Below are positions 1 to 8,587 of a stretch of DNA of 64,000 bases, in pieces. Source of the stretch: Hymenobacter glacieicola (GTDB lineage Bacteria; Bacteroidota; Bacteroidia; Cytophagales; Hymenobacteraceae); assembly GCF_014640315.1 (NCBI RefSeq), contig NZ_BMGS01000013.1, forward strand, positions 1-64,000, in the 5' to 3' direction. Below the pieces are notes generated by a model that saw only the letters and a program-made list of their open reading frames with translations, did not search any database and was not told where the DNA came from. The first letter of the stretch is position 1, and every line of letters starts with the position of its first letter. Made by a program: the position numbers and the translations under genes.

Positions 1-28
1 GCTTGCATATACCTGCTTACGTAGGTGA

Positions 29-196
29 GGCATCAGCAGCTACACCGTCTGTGAATCCGCTATATATCAGCAACTTCGGATTTCCTCCAGAAACTTGTAC
101 GAAGAAAAGCTGAACTGGCAGCGGTGGGGGGAAACGGTCCGGCGGCTGCTGGAAAAGCATCTGCCGCTTGCCGGCGCCCCAACGCAGGAACAGTAG
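29..196 (+). pseudogene. C-terminal fragment of a probable glycosyltransferase
   Basis: The frame ending at the TAG at 194-196 reads as a typical GT4 glycosyltransferase tail: LYEEKLNWQRWGETVRRLLE followed by a short hydrophilic end. An in-frame TGA at 26-28 closes the frame on the left, and neither other forward frame continues the match convincingly in the first 28 bases. It is therefore either the end of a gene broken by a frameshift or nonsense change near the window edge, or a decayed remnant. Only the last 30 or so codons look convincingly coding. It lies 70 bases before the next glycosyltransferase gene, in the same orientation. Confidence 0.4.
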
Positions 197-266
197 GGGC
201 CATTCATGGAAATTGCTGCTTTACGTAGCAGTAAGAAATACGCTCAGTCTATTACCAATACCCCGC

Positions 267-1517
267 ATGAACATTCTCGTTGCTGTTGAAGAATTACGCA
301 TCGGAGGTGCCCAAACATTTGCCCTCCGACTAGCGCAAGCCTTGCACGAGGCAGGCCACTGCGTATTTCTTTACAATATGTACTGGCAGTACACCGAGCA
401 TGACTTGGTAAAACGGCTGGCGCCGGATGTTGAGTTGCTACAGTATCACCCCGTGAGCAAGTCGCTGGACAACCTGCTACTGCGTTCAGATGGCTGGCTG
501 CAGCGGCATGGGCACAGTTCCGCGCTGCGCCTGGGCAGTCTGCGCAAACACCTGAAGCAGGTTATCGAGGAGAAAAATATTCAGGTCATTAGCAGCAATA
601 CATTTAAAGCCGACCAATTATGCGCGCAGGTGCTGCGCGAGTTGCCCCACATTCCGCTGATAGTAACCATGCACGGCGACTATGAGCAGTTTCTGAGCGC
701 CTACCAGCAAGGATACGCCCACGCCATTCCCAGCTATATACAAGTACTTACCGAAACAGTCAGCCGCATTAATGGGGTGGCGTACCTGTCCGAGCAGAAC
801 CTGGAAGCCTTACAACCCACGGTTGTTGGAGCAGTTGCAGGGCATATTCACCTCAGGCAGATCTATAATGGTCTGGAAGGTCGCTTCTCGGATGAAGCCG
901 CCCATTTCACCCGTGAAGCGCTGCAGGTGCCAGCGGAGGCGCTGGTTTACGGAATGGTAGCCCGGGGAGTACCCGAAAAAGGGTGGGTTCCGGTTATTCA
1001 GGCATTTCAGCGGCTGCAAAAGGAAGTGACGCGCCCCCTCCGGCTGCTCCTGATAGGAGCCAGCCAGTTTATGGATCAACTGCGCAAAGAATACCAGACC
1101 GAGCAGAACATACAGTTTCTGGGTTTTGTAAATAACCCTGTGGACTGTATCGCCTCCCTGGATGTTGGTATTCTGGCTTCTTCCCTGAAAGAGAGCCTGC
1201 CAAATTCCATCGCAGAATACTTATTCTGTGGTAAAGCCGTTATCTCAACCGACGTGGGAGAAATCCAGCGGATGATCTGTACCGACGATGGCCACGAGGC
1301 TGGTATTCTGATTGATTTTCCAACGCAGGGGCTGGCCGATGCGGATCAGCTCTACCAAGCCATGCTGCAGTATGCTACCAATGAGGCGCTGCTTCAGCAG
1401 CACCAGACCTGGGCCCCTTCTGCATTTGCAAAGTTTGATATGGATCGTTGCGTAGCCGCCTACACGAGCCTGTACCAGGACTGTTTGAACGCGCTGCATA
1501 CTACGGCACAGGCGTAA
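267..1517 (+). CDS. GT4-type glycosyltransferase
   Basis: A 416-residue GT-B fold sugar transferase, likely cytoplasmic and membrane-associated, acting in surface polysaccharide assembly. The N-terminus (MNILVAVEELRIGGAQTFAL) is the classic GGAQ donor/acceptor loop of GT4 enzymes. The C-terminal half has the phosphate-binding region (VYGMVARGVPEKGW) and the nucleotide-sugar motif region (GILASSLKESLPNSIAEYLF), with ES as the E-x7-E-like acidic site. I chose the ATG at 267 because it starts exactly at the GT-B first strand. The frame stays open 33 codons further upstream, but that stretch overlaps the preceding fragment and does not look like protein. Substrate and linkage cannot be read from sequence. 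A 300-base gap follows. Confidence 0.85.
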   Translation: MNILVAVEELRIGGAQTFALRLAQALHEAGHCVFLYNMYWQYTEHDLVKRLAPDVELLQYHPVSKSLDNLLLRSDGWLQRHGHSSALRLGSLRKHLKQVIEEKNIQVISSNTFKADQLCAQVLRELPHIPLIVTMHGDYEQFLSAYQQGYAHAIPSYIQVLTETVSRINGVAYLSEQNLEALQPTVVGAVAGHIHLRQIYNGLEGRFSDEAAHFTREALQVPAEALVYGMVARGVPEKGWVPVIQAFQRLQKEVTRPLRLLLIGASQFMDQLRKEYQTEQNIQFLGFVNNPVDCIASLDVGILASSLKESLPNSIAEYLFCGKAVISTDVGEIQRMICTDDGHEAGILIDFPTQGLADADQLYQAMLQYATNEALLQQHQTWAPSAFAKFDMDRCVAAYTSLYQDCLNALHTTAQA

Positions 1518-1794
1518 GAGGTGACTCGCCTTCCTAGACTTGTCCTTGATCGTTTGAGCTGTTAAGCGCGGTATTCAGGTGAGGGCTACGTAGCAGAAGG
1601 TAGGACAACATACTGGGTTACTGTGGGGCAACCAATCCGGGAATAAGATAAAATTAGTAGGGCTCAGGCGTACCAGCCTACGGTGTACGACAGCCGGCCA
1701 GAGGCCCCTTATACTAGCCGTCTGCGGCGCATTCACTTGGTTGCGAAGGGTGGTGGGTTATAGGTGAAAGCGTGCTGCTTCTGACAAAAGCCAG
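1518..1794. other. Intergenic gap without a recognisable gene
   Basis: About 280 bases between two glycosyltransferase genes. No tRNA cloverleaf, strong hairpin or coding frame was seen. The only recognisable element is the promoter box at its right end. Confidence 0.5.
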
Positions 1795-1802
1795 TATCTT
1801 TG
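1795..1802 (+). promoter_or_regulatory. Bacteroidota -7 promoter box (TATCTTTG)
   Basis: Exact match to TAnnTTTG, 15 bases before the ATG at 1818. A longer in-frame start at 1800 would lie inside this box, which supports 1818 as the real start. No clear -33 TTG was found at the usual spacing. Confidence 0.6.
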
Positions 1803-1817
1803 CCGGAAAATTTCTAT

Positions 1818-3062
1818 ATGCCGGCTTCTAAGAAACTGCTACTGCTTATTCCCAACCTGGGATTTGGGGGAGCACAACGGGTATTTCACGACCATAGTGT
1901 TGAGCTTGCCAACCACTATACGGTAACCGAAGCCGTGTTCAATATGGACGAAGGCAACATCTATCCCAGCGAGAATAAGCTGGTAAGCCTTGCCGTAGAT
2001 GGTGGGGGTAGTGCTCTTGACAAGGTTCAGAATTTTGCCCGGCGGATCGCACGCCTGCGGAACCTCAAGCGCGAGTTGAAAACGGATGTGTGCGTTAGTC
2101 ATCTGGAAGGCGCCGACTACGTGAATCTGCTAAGCAAAGGCTCTGAAAAAGTGGTGCTATGCATTCATGGCTCCAAGCTGCACGACGGCAACATCAGCGG
2201 GGTGGTAGGCTGGGTGCGGAAAAAGCTCCTGATGCCTAGCCTGTATAACCGCGCCGACCGCATCATTACTGTAAGCCGGGATATCAACCCGGAGCTGGTG
2301 GAAAGCTTCGGCGTTAAACCCGAGAAAATCCAAACCATCAACAACTTTTTCGAAGTCGGCCAGATTGAGGCAAAAGCCCGCGAGCCGCTCTTGGCGGCTG
2401 AGCAGGCCGTATACAGTGCAGCGCCTGTGCTGGTAACGTCGGGGCGGCTGGCTATTCAGAAAAATCAGGCCCCTCTGCTGGATATCTTCGCGGAGCTGCT
2501 GAAGCGCCGGCCGGCCAAGCTAGTGTTTCTGGGCGACGGAGAGCTGCGCAATGATTTAACTCGCCGCGCCCGGCAGCTGGGCCTACGGGTGTATGAGGCG
2601 TGGAACGAAGAGGCGCTGACTCCGGACTATGACGTGTATTTCCTGGGCACTCAGAAGAATCCCTTCAAGTACATCCGGCCCGCTTCGCTCTTCGTGTTTC
2701 CCTCGGCCTGGGAAGGCTTCCCAATGGCCTTGGGGGAGGCTATGATTTGCGGAGTGCCCCCGGTAACAACGGACTGCCCAACCGGCCCGCGCGAAATTCT
2801 GGCTCCTAGCACCCGCACTCCGCGCCAGCCAATCCGGGAAGCGGAAACCGCCGAATTTGGCGTGCTGATGCCCATGCTCAATCAGCCGGCCAGCTTGGCA
2901 GCGGATCAGCAGGTATGGGCTGCTACCCTGGACCGTCTGCTGGGCGACGCGACGGAGCGGGAGTGGCTGGGTAAGTTAGCCAGCCGGCGTATGCAAGACT
3001 TTAGCCGGGAAAAAATATTCCAGCAGTGGGTGGCCGTTCTGGATGACGTGCTGGCTAAGTAG
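1818..3062 (+). CDS. GT4-type glycosyltransferase
   Basis: A 414-residue GT-B glycosyltransferase. The N-terminus (KKLLLLIPNLGFGGAQRVF) has the GGAQ loop. The C-terminal Rossmann domain has APVLVTSGRLAIQKNQ, LVFLGDGELR, and the donor-binding FPSAWEGFPMALGEAMICG, where the E...GE pair is the usual E-x7-E. It resembles WbaA/RfaG-type LPS and capsule transferases. The ATG at 1818 is preferred because the upstream start falls in the promoter box. It sits alone between two gaps but in the same orientation as the surrounding transferases. The sugar specificity is unknown. Confidence 0.87.
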   Translation: MPASKKLLLLIPNLGFGGAQRVFHDHSVELANHYTVTEAVFNMDEGNIYPSENKLVSLAVDGGGSALDKVQNFARRIARLRNLKRELKTDVCVSHLEGADYVNLLSKGSEKVVLCIHGSKLHDGNISGVVGWVRKKLLMPSLYNRADRIITVSRDINPELVESFGVKPEKIQTINNFFEVGQIEAKAREPLLAAEQAVYSAAPVLVTSGRLAIQKNQAPLLDIFAELLKRRPAKLVFLGDGELRNDLTRRARQLGLRVYEAWNEEALTPDYDVYFLGTQKNPFKYIRPASLFVFPSAWEGFPMALGEAMICGVPPVTTDCPTGPREILAPSTRTPRQPIREAETAEFGVLMPMLNQPASLAADQQVWAATLDRLLGDATEREWLGKLASRRMQDFSREKIFQQWVAVLDDVLAK

Positions 3063-3113
3063 GCCAGTAACCGTTTCGTATTGTCACCGGCCGTAGGCTA
3101 GGCAAGGCAGAAT

Positions 3114-3121
3114 CATATTTG
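3114..3121 (+). promoter_or_regulatory. Probable -7 box (CATATTTG)
   Basis: Seven of eight positions match TAnnTTTG, 34 bases before the ATG at 3156. Position and composition fit, but no -33 element is visible. Confidence 0.35.
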
Positions 3122-3155
3122 CAGGTAGTAGATTAAGTAAAGCAGTGGCGGTCCT

Positions 3156-4049
3156 ATGAGCCAATTTTTTTCAAATGAACCGTTAACCGATATTTGGCGA
3201 TACCGCGAAAGCGGCTACGCGGAAAAGCTGGTGGACCATGTGCTGGCTGCTGCCGGAGAAGAGTGGGAGGTCTATCTGCACCTGGAGCTGAGCCGTTGGA
3301 AGGGACAAGATCTACAAATCCAGCCCAGCCGTCGGAAGAAGGTAGTAATCTGCATCGGGGATGAGTCGGCCCGTACGGACTACCCGTTCCGCGACCAGGT
3401 AGACATCATTTTCCGCATGTATCTGCCCCAGGACCAGCAGGGCAACATATTCCATATTCCAGTGGGGCCTAGCCGGGAATTCAGGCCCGACGCAATCATC
3501 CCGCTGCACGAACGAGCACACAACGTCTTCTTCTCGGGGAATTTGCACGGCGGGCGGGCGGAACTCTACCAGGTTCTGGCCGGAGCACCTCCCATGCCGT
3601 TTGCTTTACTGCACCGCCTGCGCTGGCTGCTGGGCGAAAACCTAGACAAGAAGTTTCCTGACTCTATCATCCGGTTCAGCAAAGGTTTTCATAACGGTAT
3701 TCCGCCCCAGGAATACGCCCGCTACCTCGGTAATAGCAAAATTGTGCTTTGTCCGGCAGGTATTGAGAACCCGGAAACCATGCGTCATTTTGAGGCCGCC
3801 AGCCTGGGATGCATCATCCTTACCAAGCCGCTGCCTGACGCGCACGTGTACCGCACGGCTCCTTTTATCGTGCTACCATCCTGGCGGGAGCTTAAGCCAA
3901 CGGTAAACCAATTGCTGCGTGAGCCCAGCCGAATGCAGGAGCTGCACCTAGCCACGTTGGAATGGTGGCGCTCAACTGCCTCAGCAGAAGCCGTGGCTGC
4001 CTACATGCTGCACAAAATGACCACTGCTCAGGTAGGTAGTTTAAACTAA
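3156..4049 (+). CDS. Exostosin-like glycosyltransferase domain protein
   Basis: A 297-residue protein with the layout of bacterial exostosin-like (GT47-related, PF03016-like) proteins. The C-terminal part, around residues 180-245, reads IPPQEYARYLGNSKIVLCPAG, then ETMRHFEAASLGCIILTKPL, with the R-x-x-E/A-A...G-C-I signature of this family's donor-binding region. The N-terminal half (KVVICIGDESARTDY, VFFSGNLHGGRAELY) fits the family's first domain. No signal peptide or membrane segment is seen, so it is probably cytoplasmic. It ends 8 bases before the next glycosyltransferase, so the two are likely co-transcribed. The function in polysaccharide synthesis is inferred from context; the substrate is unknown. 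Confidence 0.7.
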   Translation: MSQFFSNEPLTDIWRYRESGYAEKLVDHVLAAAGEEWEVYLHLELSRWKGQDLQIQPSRRKKVVICIGDESARTDYPFRDQVDIIFRMYLPQDQQGNIFHIPVGPSREFRPDAIIPLHERAHNVFFSGNLHGGRAELYQVLAGAPPMPFALLHRLRWLLGENLDKKFPDSIIRFSKGFHNGIPPQEYARYLGNSKIVLCPAGIENPETMRHFEAASLGCIILTKPLPDAHVYRTAPFIVLPSWRELKPTVNQLLREPSRMQELHLATLEWWRSTASAEAVAAYMLHKMTTAQVGSLN

Positions 4050-4057
4050 TAAGTACA

Positions 4058-5218
4058 GTGGTGCATTCTTCCCCTGCAGATTTCCGACCAGTCGTCCTGC
4101 TGATTGATAGCTCCCGGGCCGTTACCGGCGCGTTAAATGCAATTCGGCACGCCACCGGGCCGCTGCAAACACAGTTTCGCTTTGTTTATGTAGTGCCTGC
4201 GGGCAGTACGGCGCGGCCGGTACTGGAGCAGGATGGGTACTTGGTGCACGAATTGCCCTTCGTGGAAATCAGCCGGCGTAAGGCCGACCTCTTGCGCTAC
4301 CTGCCCATGCTACTGCTGAACGGGTGGCGCCTGCACCGGCTGTCCAAGCGTAGTGGCGCGACTATCGTGCATCTTAACGACTTCTACAACCTGACAGGCT
4401 ACGTAGCCAAACTCCTGAGCTTTGGGCAGCTGCGGGTAGTCACGCACGTGCGTTTTCTGCCGCAGAGCCTAGTACAGCCGCTGGCGCGAACTTGGCGGTG
4501 GCTAGGTGAGCAGTTTGCAGACCGGGTGCTCTGTGTTTCGGAAGCCGTGCGCCAATACTTCGGTTCGGCAGTAAGCGTGCAGGTAGTATTCGACCCCATT
4601 CCCGGCCCGGAGCGTTATCCTGCGCCAACAGTGCCCGCTAGTCGGCCCGATGGCAGCGTACAGCTGCTCTACCTCAGCAATTACATCCAGGGCAAGGGAC
4701 AAAACTTTGCGGTAGAAGCTTTCCAGCAAGCCTACGCCCAGAATGATACGTTACGATTGACGTTCGTCGGCGGGGATATGGGAATGGCCAAGAATCGGGA
4801 ATTTCGACAGCAACTGGAAGCAGGCGTTGCCGCCGCGGGACTAAGCGGAGTAGTGTCGTTTCAAGGGTTTGTAGCGGATGTGGAACAGGCCATTAAAAGC
4901 GCCGATATTCTGCTAAACTTCTCCGAATCGGAATCATTTTCCCTTACCTGCCTCGATGCCCTCTACTTCGGTACGCCCCTTATTGCCTCTGACTGTGGTG
5001 GGCCAGCCGAGCTGTTCGAGCATGGAGTCTCGGGTTTGCTGGTTCCCAATCGGAATGTTGATAGCATGGCTCAAGCAATTAAGCAGTTGGCTGCCGACCC
5101 AAGTCTGCGGGCTCGTTTTGCAGCAGCGGGCCGCCGCTTTGTTCGAGAGAAGTTCAGAGCGGCTGCTACCTACGAGCGACTCGGGCAGATGTATACCGAA
5201 GTGCTTACCCGTAAGTGA
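4058..5218 (+). CDS. GT4-type glycosyltransferase
   Basis: A 386-residue GT-B glycosyltransferase with a GTG start 8 bases after the previous stop, suggesting coupled translation. The N-terminal domain contains IVHLNDFYNLTGYVAKLL, matching the acceptor side of GT4 enzymes. The C-terminal domain has QLLYLSNYIQGKGQNFAVEA, LTFVGGDMG, and the donor site FSESESFSLTCLDALYFGTP followed by IASDCGGPAELFEHGVSG. The E-S-F...L-D-A arrangement replaces the commoner E-G-F...E-A-M. It converges on the aminotransferase gene, with 2 bases between their stops. A role in the same surface glycan is inferred. Confidence 0.85.
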   Translation: MVHSSPADFRPVVLLIDSSRAVTGALNAIRHATGPLQTQFRFVYVVPAGSTARPVLEQDGYLVHELPFVEISRRKADLLRYLPMLLLNGWRLHRLSKRSGATIVHLNDFYNLTGYVAKLLSFGQLRVVTHVRFLPQSLVQPLARTWRWLGEQFADRVLCVSEAVRQYFGSAVSVQVVFDPIPGPERYPAPTVPASRPDGSVQLLYLSNYIQGKGQNFAVEAFQQAYAQNDTLRLTFVGGDMGMAKNREFRQQLEAGVAAAGLSGVVSFQGFVADVEQAIKSADILLNFSESESFSLTCLDALYFGTPLIASDCGGPAELFEHGVSGLLVPNRNVDSMAQAIKQLAADPSLRARFAAAGRRFVREKFRAAATYERLGQMYTEVLTRK

Positions 5219-5220
5219 GT

Positions 5221-6402
5221 TTAACTTGCCCTGTAAGTAGGCATGTCGCTTTGGTAAAACCCGAGCACAGTCTCTATAACTCGTTCTTGCTCGATGAAAG
5301 TAAGGTCATGGAATAGGGGTAAACGTACCAGCGTTCGAGCGTAACATTCGGCGTGCGGAAGAAGCCGTTCATCGTGCTGCGCGGCATAGAATGGACTCTG
5401 GTGTAACGGTAGGTAGTGGAATACTGCCAGGATATGGCGTCGCCGCAAGTGCGTAAGAAGATCGTCCCGTTCGACTTCATTGCGGCAGAGTAGTGCAAAT
5501 ACGTGCCAGTTGGGCTGCGCGTCCGGCAAATGGGGTAGCAAGCGGATAGCTCCCGTAGCAGCTAAGGGTTCCAAGGCCATGGCATATCGTTCCCACAAGT
5601 AACGGCGTCGGAGCTGAATGGTTTCAATAGCTTCGAACTGGGCCCAGAGGTAGGCGGCATTCAGTTCCGAAGGTAGAAAAGAGGAGCCCACGTCTACCCA
5701 CTCGTAGCGCGCGGCTTCGCCTCGGTAAAACGCTGCACGGTTAGTACCCTTTTCCCATAGAATTTCGGCGCGGGCGCTAAAACGGGAGTCATTGATGACC
5801 AGCATGCCGCCTTCGCCGGAACTCACGTTTTTGGTTTCGTGAAACGAGAAAGCAGCCAAATGCCCAAACGTGCCCAGCGGACGACCTTGGTACTGGGCTT
5901 CGATGGCCTGAGCGGCGTCTTCTATTATCCACAGTCCATGCTGCTGCGCAAGATCCAGCAACTTCAATAAGCCCTCGGATGGTTGGCCGCCGTAGTGCAC
6001 CAACACAACAGCACGCGTGCGAGGGGTAAGCAATGTGGCTATCTGCCGCAAATCCATGTTGGGGTGGTCCGGCTGACTATCGGCAAACACAATGCGCGCA
6101 CCCCGCAACACAAACGCGTTGGCTGTAGAGGTGAACGTATAACTAGGCACAATGACTTCGTCGCCGGGTTGGATATCCAGTAGCAGCGCCGCCATTTCTA
6201 GCGCGGCAGTGCCGCTGGTAGTTAGCAAGGCCTTGGCTACGCCGTAGCGTTGCTCAATAAATTGTTGGCAGCGCTGGGTAAACTCACCGTTGCCCGAAAG
6301 CTTGCCCAGCGCCACTGCCTGCCGGATATATTCCAACTCGGGCCCTACTAAGTGAGGCCGGTTAAAGGGAATGAAGTCCGGAGGAAGAGGATGCGGAATC
6401 AT
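5221..6402 (-). CDS. rffA: dTDP-4-amino-4,6-dideoxygalactose transaminase (WecE/RffA type)
   Basis: A PLP-dependent DegT/DnrJ/EryC1/StrS aminotransferase of 393 residues, converting dTDP-4-keto-6-deoxyglucose to the 4-amino sugar (TDP-Fuc4N) for surface glycans. It tracks the E. coli WecE pattern closely along its length: VGPELEYIRQAVALGKLSGN, EMAALLLDIQPGDEVIVPSY, EDAAQAIEAQYQGRPLGTFG, and the PLP lysine K191 in SFHETKN. The C-terminal FHYLPLHQSPFY corresponds to WecE's FHYIPLHGCP. Its start overlaps the end of the upstream GT2 gene by 4 bases (ATGA), so the two form an operon. A different amino-sugar product is possible, but WecE-like activity is the best reading. Confidence 0.88.
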   Translation of the reverse strand: MIPHPLPPDFIPFNRPHLVGPELEYIRQAVALGKLSGNGEFTQRCQQFIEQRYGVAKALLTTSGTAALEMAALLLDIQPGDEVIVPSYTFTSTANAFVLRGARIVFADSQPDHPNMDLRQIATLLTPRTRAVVLVHYGGQPSEGLLKLLDLAQQHGLWIIEDAAQAIEAQYQGRPLGTFGHLAAFSFHETKNVSSGEGGMLVINDSRFSARAEILWEKGTNRAAFYRGEAARYEWVDVGSSFLPSELNAAYLWAQFEAIETIQLRRRYLWERYAMALEPLAATGAIRLLPHLPDAQPNWHVFALLCRNEVERDDLLTHLRRRHILAVFHYLPLHQSPFYAAQHDERLLPHAECYARTLVRLPLFHDLTFIEQERVIETVLGFYQSDMPTYRAS

Positions 6403-7340
6403 GCGGTGTGTTCTGCTACGACGTAAAGGGGGCGGGCCCTCACCCCTTCAAAGGTTTTACCCACGTATAGGCCTACTATTCCCAGTACTGTGATTAGCAC
6501 GCCAGAAAAAAAGCAGATCGAAACAATCAGACTAGCGTAACCCAGCACCACAATCTGGCCCTGTAGCGCCCGAATAAGCATTAGGATGCCCAAGCCAAAA
6601 GCACCGCTAGCCAGCAGCAGCCCGAAATAGACGGCCAAGCGCAAAGGCTTATCAGAATAGGAAAGCATGATGTCCAGGGCCAGCTGCAGGCGGCGGCCCA
6701 GTGAGTAGGAGGTAGGCCGCTGACTACGGCCATGCTGCACAGGCAAGGAGGTTTGCCGGAAGCCGGCCCACCGCACCATGGTCGGGAAATACCGCGTGCT
6801 TTCGCGCAGCTGAAGCACGGTATCAATCAGCCGACGATGATAGATGCCGAAGTTGCCCACTTCTGGGTCCTGAGCCTGGCCAGTAAGATAGCCCAACACG
6901 GCGTAAAAGGCCCGGGCTGGCCACACCGTAAACACTGAATCGGTGCGGCGCCCCCGGCGGGCTAGTACCGCCTCGTACCCTTCCTGGGCTTTGCCCCAAA
7001 GCTGGCTGATTTCTTCCGGCTGGTCCTGCAGGTCACAATCCAGCACCACTACCCATTCGCCCCGGCTCAAGTCGAGGCCCGCCGTGATGGCGTGATGCTG
7101 CCCAAAGTTGCGCGACAACCGTACGCCCCGTACCTGAGGCATGCGCGCCGCGTGCCGGCAGATGTTAGCCCAACTAGTATCCTTGCTGCCGTCATCTACT
7201 AAAATAATCTCGTAAGAAACCAGCAAATCCGTTAACGTACTTTCCAGCCGGGCTATTAGCTCATCTAATGCCTGTTCAGCTTGATACACAGGGCTAACCA
7301 CGGACAGCAGCAGGGGAGAGGACGGTACGCTTGAGGGCAT
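6399..7340 (-). CDS. GT2 glycosyltransferase, GtrB/DPM-like with C-terminal membrane segments
   Basis: A 313-residue GT-A fold transferase likely to load a sugar onto undecaprenyl phosphate. It has LLSVVSPVYQAEQALDELI, the nucleotide site EIILVDDGSKDTSW, the DxD-like VVLDCDLQDQPEE, and two C-terminal hydrophobic helices (around residues 230-295), as in GtrB and dolichol-phosphate mannose synthases. A longer frame reaches 7403, but a perfect -7 box lies at 7392-7399 on this strand. The real start must therefore be ATG 7376 or ATG 7340; 7340 gives the family-typical N-terminus. It overlaps the transaminase gene by 4 bases and probably serves the same glycan. Confidence 0.85.
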   Translation of the reverse strand: MPSSVPSSPLLLSVVSPVYQAEQALDELIARLESTLTDLLVSYEIILVDDGSKDTSWANICRHAARMPQVRGVRLSRNFGQHHAITAGLDLSRGEWVVVLDCDLQDQPEEISQLWGKAQEGYEAVLARRGRRTDSVFTVWPARAFYAVLGYLTGQAQDPEVGNFGIYHRRLIDTVLQLRESTRYFPTMVRWAGFRQTSLPVQHGRSQRPTSYSLGRRLQLALDIMLSYSDKPLRLAVYFGLLLASGAFGLGILMLIRALQGQIVVLGYASLIVSICFFSGVLITVLGIVGLYVGKTFEGVRARPLYVVAEHTA

Positions 7341-7391
7341 ATAGGAAAGGAGGCAGGCCTGACTGTGCGGGGCCATCGAAGTTCTGCTGGT

Positions 7392-7399
7392 CAAAGATA
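7392..7399 (-). promoter_or_regulatory. -7 promoter box for the GT2-transaminase operon (TATCTTTG)
   Basis: Perfect TAnnTTTG on the minus strand. It excludes the longest reading frame start at 7403 and places transcription initiation at about 7386. The neighbouring plus-strand box at 7464-7471 makes this a divergent promoter pair. Confidence 0.6.
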
Positions 7400-7463
7400 A
7401 CAACCTAGTGCCGGGTATGGGGTATTAAGCCCTGTCAGCTGCTGGAAGCGGCAGCAGTTCCCG

Positions 7464-7471
7464 TACCTTTG
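7464..7471 (+). promoter_or_regulatory. -7 promoter box (TACCTTTG)
   Basis: Perfect TAnnTTTG facing the following glycosyltransferase. The longest frame would start at 7469 inside this box, so translation must begin downstream at 7511 or 7520. Confidence 0.6.
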
Positions 7472-7519
7472 TTGGTTCCAATGGGTTACTTACACAGTAG
7501 CTCAGCTCAAATGTATAGT

Positions 7520-8587
7520 ATGCGCATTCTTTTTCTGGTTCCCTATCCCACCGGTAAAGCTCCTTCCCAGCGGTTCCGTTTCGAGCAGTATTTCGATTTC
7601 CTGACGGCAGCCGGCCACCAGTACGAGGTAGCTCCTTTTATTTCCGATGCTACCTGGGCTATTTTGTATAAGCCTGGCCACCAACTGCAGAAAGTGGTGG
7701 GTATTCTACAAGGATTTGCTCGGCGGATAGCGTTGCTCTTCTCCGTATCGAAGTACGACTACGTATTTATTCACCGCGAAGCCTCGCCCATTGGCCCGCC
7801 TATATTTGAGTGGCTGATTGCGAAAGTGCTGGGCAAAAAGATAGTCTACGATTTCGATGACGCCATCTGGATTCCCAATACTTCGGAGGCTAATAAGATA
7901 GTAGCCGGCGTTAAATGGCACCACAAAGTAGGTAGCATCTGTCGCTGGGCTTATAAAGTAAGTTGCGGCAACGCCTACCTGCGCGATTATGCCCGGCAGT
8001 TCAACGCCAATGCCTTTGTTAACCCGACCACCATTGACACTACCCACCTGCACAACCGGGTGCGCGACCAGCAGGCACCGGGCAAGTTGGTAATCGGCTG
8101 GACCGGAACGCATTCCACGCTCAAATACATTGAGCAGGTAGTGCCCGTGCTGGCCCGTCTGGAGCAGGAGTACGATTTTGAATTCCGAGTAATTTCCAAC
8201 CAGCCTCCGGAGCTTCCCTTACGCAGTCTAGTGTATCAGCCCTGGCGCAAGGAAACGGAAATAGCGGATTTGCTCACATTTCACGTAGGGCTGATGCCGC
8301 TTGAAGACGACCCCTGGGCCAAAGGAAAGTGTGCATTCAAAGCGCTGCAATACATGGCTTTGGGCGAGCCAGCGCTGGTGTCGCCAGTAGGCATGAATAC
8401 GGAGGTGGTGCAGGACGGCATAAATGGCAACGTCTGCGCTACGCCTGAGCAGTGGGAGGCAGCTCTGCGCAACCTGATCAGTAGCCCCACAGTGCGAACC
8501 CGCATGGGTCAGGCTGCCCGCCAAACGGTAGAAGCGCGCTACTCTGTAGTAGCCAACCGAGAAAATTTCCTGGCGCTGTTCAGTTGA
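7520..8587 (+). CDS. GT4-type glycosyltransferase
   Basis: A 355-residue GT-B transferase. MRILFLVPYPTGKAPSQRFR is the first strand plus a glycine-poor loop seen in a Bacteroidota subgroup. Further on are KIVYDFDDAIWIP, the C-terminal LVIGWTGTHSTLKYI phosphate loop, and MPLEDDPWAKGKCAFKALQY, a K-x-x-F-K-x-x-Q-Y donor site in place of E-x7-E. The start codon was chosen from the promoter box and the fold; ATG 7511 is an alternative. The last 49 bases overlap the 3' end of the convergent membrane-protein gene. Confidence 0.83.
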   Translation: MRILFLVPYPTGKAPSQRFRFEQYFDFLTAAGHQYEVAPFISDATWAILYKPGHQLQKVVGILQGFARRIALLFSVSKYDYVFIHREASPIGPPIFEWLIAKVLGKKIVYDFDDAIWIPNTSEANKIVAGVKWHHKVGSICRWAYKVSCGNAYLRDYARQFNANAFVNPTTIDTTHLHNRVRDQQAPGKLVIGWTGTHSTLKYIEQVVPVLARLEQEYDFEFRVISNQPPELPLRSLVYQPWRKETEIADLLTFHVGLMPLEDDPWAKGKCAFKALQYMALGEPALVSPVGMNTEVVQDGINGNVCATPEQWEAALRNLISSPTVRTRMGQAARQTVEARYSVVANRENFLALFS

